Source: Candolleomyces eurysporus
Taxonomy: Eukaryota > Basidiomycota > Agaricomycetes > Agaricales > Psathyrellaceae
NCBI GenBank assembly: GCA_027579435.1
Contig: JANBPK010001758.1
Location: forward strand, 1 to 11,975
Length of the DNA: 11,975 bases
Direction of reading: 5' to 3'
Within the stretch, counting starts at the first letter, position 1; the number at the start of each line of letters is the position of its first letter. Both the position numbers and the translations under genes were made by a program. Of this stretch, positions 1-9,484 are shown piece by piece. The notes under the pieces are model-generated. The model was given only the letters and a program-made list of their open reading frames with translations, searched no databases and was not told the DNA's origin.

Positions 1-379
1 GACAGGATGCTAAATCCACTGCTACTGCAGCGGGGACACGGTACACACCCTCCTGGGAAGAAGTACCGACTCACGGAGCAGATGAAGGGTATCATTTGGG
101 ATTTGGTGTTGCTGAGCAATGAAGCGTGTCGGTTGGAGAATGAGAAGAATACCTATGAGGGAAGTGTGATACAGGTTAGCGAGCAGGGGTTGAGGAAGGT
201 GTTGTACCAGAAAATCGTGGCTGCGTTCCCTGAAGGGTGGATGTCGAGTGGTCAAATTTCGAGAGATGGTGGGTCACTTTTTCTTTTCTGTACTGAGCAC
301 CGTAGTGACAGTTCGTTTTCTATTTTTAGTGAGCGCTATCAAGAAGAGGCTGGAGAGGGAAGCCGAGCAAGACGGTTGA
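1..379 (+). CDS. Ubinuclein/HPC2-like histone chaperone subunit, 3' part (5' end outside window)
   Basis: Two exons are clear: 1-268 and 330-379, joined by a 61-bp intron (269-329) that restores a Val codon. The protein contains KKYRLTEQMKGIIWDLVLLS, then a segment around NEACRLENEKN, then VSEQGLRKVLYQKIVAAFP and GWMSSGQISRDVSAIKKRLE. This is the conserved middle domain of ubinucleins/HPC2, the HIRA-complex subunits that deposit histone H3-H4 independently of replication in the nucleus. The 5' part, including any HPC2-related (HRD) motif, lies upstream. An acceptor-like sequence with a branch-site look (gctaaat ... ctgcag, ending at 30) suggests that the true exon may begin at 31. Read straight on, the frame stops at TGA 377-379, only about 15 residues after the domain. 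An intron starting at 375 would avoid this stop (see the next entry). The family call is firm; the 3' end is not. Confidence 0.85.
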
Positions 380-692
380 TGTGTTCTGGATCCCTCGGTA
401 TGGGCCATCACCAACGATATTCTTTCTTTTTAACGCCCTGGTTTTTATGTGGTGTGGACAAGTGTTATGTGTGCTGGTTACTCTGCACCTCTTCTCGAAC
501 GTTTCTCCGGATTTATTTTTGCTTTCTTCCTGTCGATTCCATCGTACCTTATATCATCTTTAACTCCTTGGGCGTTAGTGTAGACCCGACTGTGTGTATT
601 ACTATTCTTAACTTTTATCATCATTCACTCTCTTCTGCTCTAGCCGTGATCTTCGCCATTTTGTGCATGCACCATCTCATAGGCACGTTCAG

Positions 693-1184
693 CTACTTCA
701 CCGCCTTCCACACCACGACGAGCTGACGACTCTTTCCTTCCCCATTGCCGTCTACAGAAACGTCTGGAAAACGCTGAAAAGGTCAAGGCTACTCTCCCTG
801 CCGCTGGATGCTGCACAAGACTCGCTGAATGTTCCACGACCGATCTTCAATTCCAATGTACCTGTCTCTCGCACTGGCTAGCCGTCTAAAATACGGTTCA
901 ATTCTTACGACATCCTCGGCATCAATCAGCCAGTTTGCGAAAACAAAGTTCACTCTGCCACCATGTGGTATGAGTAGAAATGGACAATAACCTTTATATT
1001 GCGCAATCCAATTATGTAGTAACCGGTGTGCAGTGTTTCATCTTTCCTTGTGAAACCTAAATCTTTGCAGGCCAGGTTGGAGGAAGTGCTGGCACGACAA
1101 CCGTTGAAAACGGGATTCCTTGGTGTTCCCGACCGGTTTTATGTGATTTTTGCGCCTGAAGGTTTGACCTGTACTTGGGTTTGA
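693..1184 (+). CDS. Possible further 3' exons of the ubinuclein-like gene
   Basis: If the upstream gene splices at GT 375, three in-phase exons follow: 693-857, 930-967 and 1071-1184, ending at TGA 1182-1184. The introns would be 375-692 (318 bp, unusually long here), 858-929 (gtacct...cag) and 968-1070 (gtatga...ctaaatctttgcag). The predicted peptide has a Ser/Pro stretch (TSPPSTPRRADD), a charged helical segment (LQKRLENAEKVKATLPA), then RLEEVLARQPLKTGF and GVPDRFYVIFAPEG before the stop. The last exon in particular reads like real protein. The charged helices would suit the region after a ubinuclein middle domain, but I do not recognise the sequence with certainty. The alternative is that 380-1184 is 3' UTR plus intergenic DNA. 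The first donor (gttgat) is weak. Nothing else was recognised in 380-692. Confidence 0.38.
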
Positions 1185-1259
1185 GTCCGCGAGAGGGGAA
1201 CGCAATGTCTAGGCCTCTTCCACCCGACTCGTACCCCATTTATGTCTGCTACGGCTGGG

Positions 1260-1269
1260 CATATATAAT
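1260..1269 (+). promoter_or_regulatory. Probable TATA box of the GMC oxidoreductase gene
   Basis: The sequence catatataat lies about 55-60 bp before the ATG at 1323 and is the clearest TATA element upstream of any gene here. A start site roughly 30 bp downstream would leave a 5' UTR of about 30 nt. If the ubinuclein-like gene really ends at 1184, the whole promoter would fit within about 140 bp. Confidence 0.5.
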
Positions 1270-1322
1270 CTGGTTGTTTTGCGGGCTATTCGTTCAACCA
1301 CCCATTGCTCTAAAGTTTCAAG

Positions 1323-3617
1323 ATGCGGTTCACTGCACTTTCGCTCTTCGCTGCTGTCAGCGTGCAGCTTGCACGCGGGGCGGTCTACGAGTCCTTGGAA
1401 AGTCTACCGACGCGAGACTATGACTTCATAGTCATCGGAGGTTTGCACCACTCCCATTGTCTGATTGTGACGCATTTCATCTGATTGAATTGCCGGCGCT
1501 AGGTGGAAACGCTGGTGCTGTGGTTGCAAGTAGGCTGACAGAGAACCCTCGGTTCAGTGCCCTTGTCGTCGAAGCAGGACCAAAGTACTTAGCTTCTTTT
1601 ATCCATGGACATCACATTCCATCTCACTAACGTGTGTTGTAGCAACGAAGGCATCCTCGATCTTCAGATACCGTTCTTCGCCCCTCGAGTTAATAGCTCG
1701 TATAATTGGAACTATGTGACTGAGCCGCTACTTGGTATCAAGAACCGTACACTCCCCTTCTCCAGAGGACTCGTCCTTGGTGGAAGTAGCTCAATTAGTA
1801 AGTGAACTCTCCATCGTTCCAGATGAGAAGGCACTGATGGCGATTCAACCTAGACGGCATGATCTACACCCGCGGTGCTGCTGACGATTACGACGCTTGG
1901 GCCAGGATGACTGGTGACCAGCGTTGGACGTGGAAGTCTCTTTTCCCCGTCATATTACGCGTAAGTGAACGCCTCTGTTAGAAAACACTCGATTATTCTA
2001 ACATTATCGCAGCACGAGAAATGGGTGGCACCGCTGGGTGGTCGTGACATCACCGGCCAATACGATCCTCGAGTTCATGGGCTCAAAGGGAACGTATTCG
2101 TTTCGCTGTCACAAATTGGCCCTAGTGACTTCGAACGGCGTGTCATACAAACCACTCAGGACTTGCGCAGGGATTTCCCATTCAACTTGGATCCGAATTC
2201 AGGCACCCCACTTGGAGTCAGTAAGTCGACTTTGATGATTCCTTAATATAAATCCATTGAGTTCCCTTCATAGCATGGCTACAGTCGACAATTGGTAGCG
2301 GTGAGAGGAGCAGCGCCGCAACTGCGTATCTCAGCACAGGTGTCAGAGCCCGGGCAAATCTCGATATCGTGCTGAATACCCAGGCTACCCGGGTGTTAAA
2401 AACTGGTTCAGGCAAACAGCTAGATATACGTACAGTTGAGCTTGCCCCTCGGTCTGGAGGTTGGTGGAATCGTGTTCACGTCTTACTGATATTAACTCAT
2501 TTTCTTGTAGGGAACACAAGGAAGACGCTGACCGCTGGTAAAGAGTTGATTCTCTCAGCCGGGGCTATAAACACTCCACAAATTCTGCTCAGTTCTGGCA
2601 TCGGAGATCGCAGAGAGCTCAGCGCTCTTGGAGTCAACACAATCCATGACCTTCCTGATGTCGGAAAAGGCATGTCAGACCATGTCGTTCTCCTCACGGC
2701 GTGGAATACGACTGGTGCAGCGATTCCTCCGTGCGTGATGAACTCTATCCAATTTTTACGTTTTCACTCTGATCAAGAACGTGCGTGTACAGCCCGAGCC
2801 CTGCGGATCTAGAGCAGTGGCAGAACACCAGGACTGGGCGCCTGTCAGGCTTTGGTCCAAAGAATTTCATATGGTCCAGGATCCCGTCTAATTCATCGAT
2901 TTGGAAAGGTAATCAAGATCCTGCATCTGGGAGAAATGCTCCTCACCTTGAGTTGGCTTTGTCCGTACGTATAGCGTAACCTTCCCCCAGAAATCGTACT
3001 AAATGCTGTCCACATCTTTCAGAACCTCGGCAACAATGCCGTCGCTTCGGTAGTCCTTTTGACACCCAAATCGCGTACGCTGCTTTCATTGCCTCCAGCG
3101 TCTATCTACTGATGAATCCGATTCAGGCGGCAGCGTGAAACTGCGCTCAAGTAACCCATTTGACCCACCACTCATCGATCTTGGATACTTTACGGATCCG
3201 TTCGATCTTACTGCCCTTCGTGAGGGCGCCCGTATTGCGAAGAGATTTTACAGCGGGCCAGCATGGGCTGACTTGATCACAGCCCAGTTTTCTTTGGACC
3301 CAGATACCACTCCTCCCGACGTGTTCGACGACTCCACTCGTGATCAAGCAGCGACCGCCCTGCATCCCACAGGCACGGCTGCTATGTCTGCAAGAAACGC
3401 TAGGAATGGTGTTCTCGATCCTGATCTTCGAGTGAAAGGAGTTAAAGGTCTGCGTGTTGTCGATGCCTCTGCAATCGTGGGTACCCTTGTCGTGTTATTA
3501 CGTTCTTCGGCCTCTTATCAGAATGCTTTACAGCCATTGATTCCCACTGGTCACACTGAAGCAGCGGTATATATACTGGCCGAGAGAGCAGTCGATATGA
3601 TTAGAGCTGCGTGGTAA
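1323..3617 (+). CDS. Secreted GMC-family FAD oxidoreductase, aryl-alcohol-oxidase-like
   Basis: Eleven exons: 1323-1440, 1503-1584, 1643-1797, 1854-1960, 2013-2220, 2274-2459, 2511-2730, 2793-2964, 3023-3074, 3127-3476 and 3534-3617. They sum to 1734 nt, or 577 aa, close to the usual 570-600. Residues 1-19 form a signal peptide (MRFTALSLFAAVSVQLARG). The FAD dinucleotide fold is DFIVIGGGNAGAVVASRL, with glycines at 39-44. GMC signature 1 is GLVLGGSSSINGMIYTRG (about 110-127) and signature 2 is SAGAINTPQILLSSGIG. The C-terminal catalytic pair is His513 (LHPTGTAAM) and His557 (TGHTEAAVYI). N-glycosylation sequons include NSS, NRT and NSS. Family members oxidise alcohols with O2 and supply H2O2 to secreted peroxidases during lignin decay. 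Two aromatic positions that shape the aryl-alcohol pocket in Pleurotus AAO appear replaced (Ile99, Leu512), so the substrate is uncertain and another GMC alcohol oxidase is possible. Confidence 0.93.
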
Positions 3618-4260
3618 CGTAATCGATTGCGACTGTATACCGCGAATTCTCCCTCTCTCCCTGTAAATACTCGGATATTTCTCAATGTTGAAGGTGTCTG
3701 GGTACCAACCACGTTCAAAGGAATCTTCACATGAGGCATGCTACAGCTTTTTCATTTCGAACATTTATTCCCTGGTTCAACTTTCCTTGGTCCTTTTCTA
3801 TTGATGGCTTCATCGTGTTTTGGCGCCCGCGTTGTAGACCCTCACGATCGTCGACCTTCATTCTCACTCTCTTTGCATTTTCAAGGTGTTTTCCCAGAAT
3901 CCCAGTGGATTCTGATGCGCGAGAGTTATCCAGTACTCTGCACAGTTTGAATTGAAAAGCATGAACAATCGAACAGCTCACAAGTGGAAATTGAACACGC
4001 ATCATTAAACGAATCTGTATTATGTATGCTCCGCTTGTTTGTATCGAAGCCCCAACTTTGCTCTCCTTCTAGACTTGCTATAGTAATGTGGGAAATACAG
4101 CTATAGTACCCTAGTTCTACAGACATACACCGTGAATCGATTTTACACAGCACTCGGACGGATACATAGGTAGAGGAATAAATCATCATAAAGACCAAAC
4201 CCACACTGGTGCACAGTGCAACTCTACATGTCGAATCGACCCTACACACGCGAAGTTTCA
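3618..4260. other. Intergenic region between convergent genes
   Basis: This stretch holds the 3' flanks of the GMC gene (+) and the DUF6534-like gene (-). Several ORFs of 60-115 codons occur on both strands, but none shows a recognisable family, signal or consistent splice model. AATAAA-type strings occur on both strands (aataaa near 4176 on +; its complement near 3763), but both are about 500 bp past their stop codons, so I do not assign them. I see no RNA gene or repeat. Confidence 0.6.
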
Positions 4261-7003
4261 TCACGCTGTCCAATACCGTGCTGGTCGACCTGAGGAGAGA
4301 AAATCAGCAACTGAATAACAGACCAAGGAAAACAGGGAGGGAGGGAGGAACAGTGCGATAAACAAGACACATACGTGATGTCGGCGGTGTCGAAGCCGGC
4401 CTGTTAAAGTTCTCCTGCACCAATGTCCGTTCATGCGGGTGGAAACTATGATCAGTCTCCGATGTATCCCTGCGCTCAGGGCCATGCCGCCGAGAATTAC
4501 CACGAGTCAAAGGTCTGTAGTCGGAATCCTCAGGCGAGCCAGGCAGCGAACTCGTTCTCCGACGATGACGTCTTGACCTTCGGTAATGGCGAGTGTACTC
4601 ATCGGAGGTGGTGACTTGCGTGGATGAAGAACCTTCTTGGCCGCTAGAACCACCGCCCACTACGCCCTTCTCGGGTCCTGCAAAGTAGAGCATACTGCCA
4701 CCCTTGAGGTCTGCAGGTTCGTTCCATTGTTCGCGGAGGCGGCTTTGTGAATTGTACCTGCATTGTGGATCCGGTCAGAATGCTGAAATGGTTTGACCGA
4801 GCGAAGCCCGCGGAAAGACGTACAATGCCAGGACGGATATTGCGTACACTGCGGAAAGAGGTGTGACTTGTGATTAGAAATAGCTAAAGCAACGGATGAA
4901 CTCGTCGGGCTTACACTTCGTCATCGAGTACTCTACGCCGAGGTAGAGAAGTGATACGGGCTTGGCGATGTACTGTGTGTATCTGGAGTCAGTTCGTTTG
5001 GTAAGGGTGTTGAAGAATGACGACGTACCAAGACCATACACATAAGGGCACCTAGACTGTGAGACGACATCGGGTGCACTTAGTCCAATCGGCCCCCGAA
5101 CATCAGAATAAGACAACGCACCTAGTCAACAGCCCCGTGCCGACAACGTACTGAATCAAAGTGGTCACAATCATATTGCTCCTGCAAAGGTCAAACGTCA
5201 GCGAACCATTCAGAAGTGCCACAGTAGGCGAACAAGGGAACAGCCTGCGGGCATGGTGCCGTTCATCCGGATTAATCCATCCAGCAAGCATCCGAAAACC
5301 CGAACGAAGCTAGAACCCTACATTCCCTCTGTACTCACCGCCTTGTGACGCCTTTACTGCTCTTGTAAAGCATGAGGCACATGGCTGCGGCGATGCCCAT
5401 ATCAATGAAAGCGGTCGTTCCGAACCCGACGTAGATGACATACTATAAGAAAAGAAAAGGTTAGCTAATTCGTCACAACCTGGTAGTGACCAGATGTGAT
5501 GAAACGAAAGCGTACTTCGAATTCCAGAGTGAAGCTATGAATAACTTCGATTTTTTGCCTGGGGTGAATTTAAGTTAGCATGATGTCAGCGTTCGAATTA
5601 GATGGAGATTAGGGTGAACGATAAGTGAAGCCAAGACTTGTAAGGGAGAGACACGAGACTAGATAACAATAATAGCCTCCCCATGAAATGGAGTCGAATG
5701 AATGAGGTACTTGGGCCCAGAGCGCTTGTTCAATTATACGTGTAGCGCTCTGGTACCAGAGTTCCAAAACAAGCGTCCAACGGAAAACATAATGAACAAG
5801 ACACGTTGACTCACAGTTCGACCAAGAACACTAATCAGGCAAAGAATAAAGAATTCCAATGATTAGCTCCTGTGCGCACGGAGAATTGGCGAGAATGAAG
5901 TGAATACATACAAACGCCAACGCCTATCGAACGGAGAGGTAAAGGTGGTGTCAGTCGATAAAAATTGATGGCACCGATATCGGGCTCGGGGATATTAGTA
6001 CTCACCCATAGCAAGAAGACTGAGAGAGATGACAAACGCCTAAAAAGGTGCCAAGATGTGAAAATGAGTACATGTCGGGTACAGATGAAAGGGAAAAGAA
6101 GGCGAGGGCGTCGGGCATGGAGGGAGGATGTTATGCGGACCTTGAGCGAGCGTCGGAAACGGGGTGATAGTAGAGCCCCGTTTCTGGAAACTGTAGTGAA
6201 GGGCATTTTTAATGTTGCTCATGTTACTTGAACGTTCCCGAACGAGATGAATACTCACATATCCACATTTTGTACAGGTATAGTCTGAGTTCTAGGTCAG
6301 CCCATTTGACCCCACGATTGGTAGTATCAACGTTATACACACCCTTGCACGTAAATGACGAAGAAGACCTGGGAAAGTGGTGTCAATCTTGATAGATGAT
6401 GGATTGGAGGAGTGTTTCACCTGCACCGAGCCTAACGCCTAGACGTACCAGATGAGCCAATGCTGAGAAGAGAGTGGAAAGAGGTTAAATGAGTACCTTC
6501 AGACTCCTACAGGGATATCAGAACACTGTTAAGAGAGGGGTTGAAGCGCCAAAAATGAAATGGCTCACCAAACTACCCAAGGAATGACATTGGTACTTCC
6601 GGATATTTGCAAGAGGTAGTTGAACAACATGTGTACTGAGAATGCAAAGTGCAGGGAATCGAGAATCCTGAACAGATCATGCTCGTTAGATGATGTCGCC
6701 AGTGTTAAATTGGTCGCGGACATACAAGATGATGATAACCTAGAAAATGAACCATTCCGTCAGTCCAACCGGCAACTCCAAACGAGAAACGGAGAGCTCA
6801 CGCTGATTCTCTGAGATTTCGAAGGGGCGTTGGCATACATGAAATAGTTGTATGCTTGGGTTATTGTGATTCCGAATAGACTACCCACACCGGTTTAGTT
6901 GACGACAAAATCATAGACGCAGTTCGAGAAGAACTTACACGGCCCCGATAGTAAACCCAGCAAACGCTGCGCCAAGGGTTGTCCCAGAAGCTCCAGGAGA
7001 CAT
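4261..7003 (-). CDS. DUF6534-like seven-helix membrane protein, function unknown
   Basis: Exons in transcript order: 6939-7003, 6802-6880, 6726-6739, 6569-6667, 6497-6506, 6343-6368, 6259-6284, 6141-6190, 6006-6039, 5912-5923, 5815-5830, 5711-5747, 5339-5442, 5122-5181, 5029-5056, 4915-4972, 4824-4848, 4375-4757 and 4261-4289. This gives 1155 nt and 384 aa. The start is MSPGASGTTLGAAFAGFTIG; family-like blocks follow: VLFGITITQAYNYF, ILDSLHFAFSVHML, VVWSLK, YVQGLYLYKMWIFSRN, YVIYVGFGTTAFIDMGIAAA, SNMIVTTLIQYVVGTGLLTS and LYAISVLALYNSQSRLREQW. These match basidiomycete DUF6534 proteins, whose job is unknown. The roughly 130-residue cytosolic tail is Ser/Gly/Arg-rich (RRSRRHRRRTSSLPGSPEDS). The junction after VVWSLK is uncertain: an extra exon at 6445-6462 would add 6 residues to helix 4, and reading straight through meets an in-frame TAA. 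Exons 5711-5747, 5815-5830 and 5912-5923 are also less secure. The family call is sound, but a few exon ends may be wrong. Confidence 0.78.
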
Positions 7004-8238
7004 TTCGTGCAAATGAATTCGTATATCTTCGTGAGAGGTCGTAAGTTCGTGCGAAGAAGGTTATTCGGTTACAACAATCCTCAGGCAAGCGGTGCTTGAG
7101 GTTGTTGGGTGGTGGCGTCGGAGGGCTCGTCAAAACGTCTGGACAGTGCGAAGTGGGAGGGCTAGCGAAGACCTGTCGTCTTCTCTACTCCCAAGCTGGC
7201 GGCAATAAGGCTGGGTAAGGGTAACGCAAAGGAGAAGGGGAGAGCGCAAGATAAGAAAAGGTGGCGGTTTGAACGCGAGGAAAAGTTGATGTAGGCCACC
7301 TTTCTGACTTAAGGAACGGCAGTCTGGTTTAAATAAGACCCCACAACATGTTTATCCGCACATGGAAGGCGCCCCGTGTTGCGTGCCTGCTGTCAACCCA
7401 TGTGTGCCTTGGCTCGTGGGCTTGTTATTGTTGGTAATTGCCTTTTCCAGAGATTGAGTGAACTTACTCACCGTTTGGCTATGTGGCCTCGAATCGGAGG
7501 TCAGCTCGGGGGTGGCTAAGAAGATGAACAGGAAAACAGCATGACGAAGGACGCTCGGAGCTAATACAGCCTTTCCTCACCCAAGTGAGGTAGCGTCGCG
7601 CCCAACCTGGGCTCTCACCGATATCGTTGGAATCGAAAACTCCAGAGCCGTTCATCGCCCACCGAATGAAGCCAAATCAGCTCTCCACTGAATCCTCGTC
7701 TGTTCTTCTTCTCAGCACCACATGGTGTGCTCGAGTTGGGGGTGCCACTCTGGGCCGGCGGTATGTCGATGGGTCCGGGGTTTATTTCGAGTTCTTGAAG
7801 CGGAGCGTGGGGGTATTGATTTTACAGCAGCATTATTTTCGATTTCTCTCGTCTCTCACCCCTCGGATGCGAATCATGGCAGTTCCCCCGATTCTTCTTG
7901 CAATGCAGTGCCACTCTGGGTCTCGCCCCAAGAAAGGAAGAACACCGTTAATCGCGCTGGTAGCATGGGCGACATTGAACCAGAAAATACGGGAATGCAG
8001 ATGGTGGTAAAGAAGAAAAGAATATGATATTCTGGGTATGCATGCCTCCATTTTGAACGGTGATCCTGCTCGAATATTTTGCGGGGGAACTCTGAAGTGG
8101 AAGGAAAAGGAAATCAAAGCCCCTTTTTCCGTTTTGGGAAGCTGGCAGCGAATGACGTCTTCTGCCAATCCGCCAACTGAATAATCAGTCGATCACTAGC
8201 CTTCCCTTTCATCCCTCTTACACCAAATCCTTTCAAAC
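7004..8238. other. Long divergent intergenic region (shared upstream region)
   Basis: About 1.2 kb separates the starts of the minus-strand DUF6534-like gene and the plus-strand NAD(P)-binding gene, so it must hold both promoters. The last 40 bp before the ATG at 8239 are pyrimidine-rich, as is common before fungal start codons. ORFs of 101-127 codons at 7627-8027 (+) and 111 codons at 7833-8168 (-) overlap each other, have no recognisable domain and look like chance. I see no tRNA, transposon or tandem repeat. Confidence 0.6.
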
Positions 8239-9169
8239 ATGGCGAAGAACGTAGTTATCATCGGCGGGCATGGCAAGGTATCCATACTATACTCGGTTTT
8301 CTTTGAAGATCCAAACCTAATGTCAATATATGACGATAGATCGCTTTGAAGCTCGCCAGCCTGCTCTCCCAAGCATCACACAAAGTCTACTCAGTGATTC
8401 GAGATGAATCTCAATCACAAGATATCCAAAACACTGGGGCCACACCTGTCGTACTCTCCTTGGAGAACGACCCTGCCGAGAAGTTTACCGAAAAGTTCAT
8501 CGAAACTAACGCCGATGTGGTCTACTTTGCTGCTGGAGCCGGGGGCAAAGGAGGGGAAGAACGAACAAAGAAAGTCGACTTTGAAGGGGCCGTCAAGACC
8601 TTTGACGCCATCGAGGCTGTCACCTTGGAAGGTGGAAAGAAGAATCCACGCTTGATTTTGGTGTCTGCCATCGATGTTCGCGACCCAGAGAAGATTCCTG
8701 CCCACTACGTACGTCCACTCGTTCCTCTTCGCTTCATGGGGCCTGACTCAAAGAACACATTAGAACGAAGATGACAAACTTCACTCCGAGAGGGTCCGCA
8801 AGGCCATCGGTGCGTACATGCACTGGAAGTACGAGGCCGACAAGAACCTCATAAAGCGGTCTGACTTTGACTGGACCATCCTCCGCCCTGGAGGATTGAC
8901 TGATAACCCTGGAACCGGAAATGCTCAAGTTGGCCAAGCTCGTCTCGGGCGAACCATCTCCGTAAGTACTAGTCCTGAAGGCGCCACAGCATAGCCTGAC
9001 CGTCCATATGTTTGTCCCACAGCGAGATGACGTAGCTCTTGCTCTTTCACTTCTCGTCGACCGAGAGGACGCCGCCGGTCTGGCGATAGACCTTGGGGGC
9101 GGGGAGACACCCATTAAAGAAGGATTGAACTCGGTCATTCGTCGTGGAGCCACTGACTGGCTTGGTTAA
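8239..9169 (+). CDS. NAD(P)-binding Rossmann protein (atypical SDR / NmrA-like, YMR090W type)
   Basis: Four exons: 8239-8277, 8340-8708, 8764-8961 and 9023-9169, giving 250 aa; introns are 55-62 bp with standard borders. The N-terminus MAKNVVIIGGHGKIALKLAS is the beta-alpha-beta dinucleotide fold, with the glycine motif interrupted by the first intron. Next come VIRDES (end of beta 2), DVVYFAAGAGG (beta 4 loop), LILVSAID, then ERVRKAIGAYMHWKYEADKN and FDWTILRPGGLTDNPGTG, typical of the atypical SDR group that includes yeast YMR090W and bacterial YwnB-like proteins. The C-terminus RDDVALALSLLVDRED is the usual helix. The length matches the family. Substrate and reaction are unknown: members lack the classical SDR catalytic set and may be reductases or redox sensors. 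There is no signal peptide, so the cytosol is likely. It converges on QCR2 315 bp downstream. Confidence 0.88.
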
Positions 9170-9484
9170 GTAGACAAAATCGAATAACACAAATCTGTAC
9201 CTCAAGTCAATCGTCGCACGTTCGCATGTATATCCGCATAGTCTCGAAACAATTGTACAATGTCGCTGGAAGAGAATGGCACATACCCTGTTCCCGATAC
9301 CGGTCACTGGTACCTGGTACCATTCACTAAACACTGAAGCATAGCGTAAAATCCGTCAATTAGAAATGCTAAAAAGTGTAATAAGTTTTGCGACAGCAAA
9401 TTACTCTAGGGATGGGTAGAATCTTCAGCTCGCCAGTAATTTTTGCAGCGGCAACCCACTATCTAATCTGCCCAAACCGCCCGC
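9170..9484. other. Short spacer between convergent genes
   Basis: It holds the 3' flanks of the NAD(P)-binding gene (+) and QCR2 (-). A short repeat, ggtacctggtacc, lies near 9308-9322. No gene, RNA or clear poly(A) signal was identified. Confidence 0.6.

Noticed and set aside
7..726. A single 239-codon ORF reading through the ubinuclein exon and beyond
   Set aside because: After 268 the frame leaves the family sequence, whereas splicing 269-329 restores DVSAIKKRLE exactly. The rest of the frame is hydrophobic, non-family sequence.
5029..5051. Starting the small DUF6534 exon at the tag acceptor (5051)
   Set aside because: It puts the following helix out of frame; the acceptor five bases earlier gives TSLGALMCMVL in phase with the next exon.
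5965..6231. An 88-codon plus-strand ORF rich in Arg and Lys
   Set aside because: It lies across introns and exons of the minus-strand membrane-protein gene, and its composition is the complement of pyrimidine-rich introns.
7480..7505. A tRNA B-box-like string, cctcgaatcgg
   Set aside because: No T-arm, acceptor or anticodon stem could be formed around it on either strand.
7574..7592. A small hairpin, cctcac-ccaa-gtgagg
   Set aside because: A 6-bp stem is too short to mean much, and there is no U-tract, RNA gene or nearby gene end to give it a role.
7742..7920. A 13-nt direct repeat, gtgccactctggg, at 7742-7754 and 7908-7920
   Set aside because: One exact 13-mer repeat is about what chance predicts in 12 kb, and the flanks do not match.
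7627..8168. Overlapping ORFs of 101-127 codons on both strands between the divergent genes
   Set aside because: No recognisable domain, signal or supporting splice sites; they overlap each other on opposite strands and fit chance.
8415..9334. Minus-strand ORFs of 61-139 codons opposite the NAD(P)-binding gene
   Set aside because: They are antisense shadows of a well-supported plus-strand gene.
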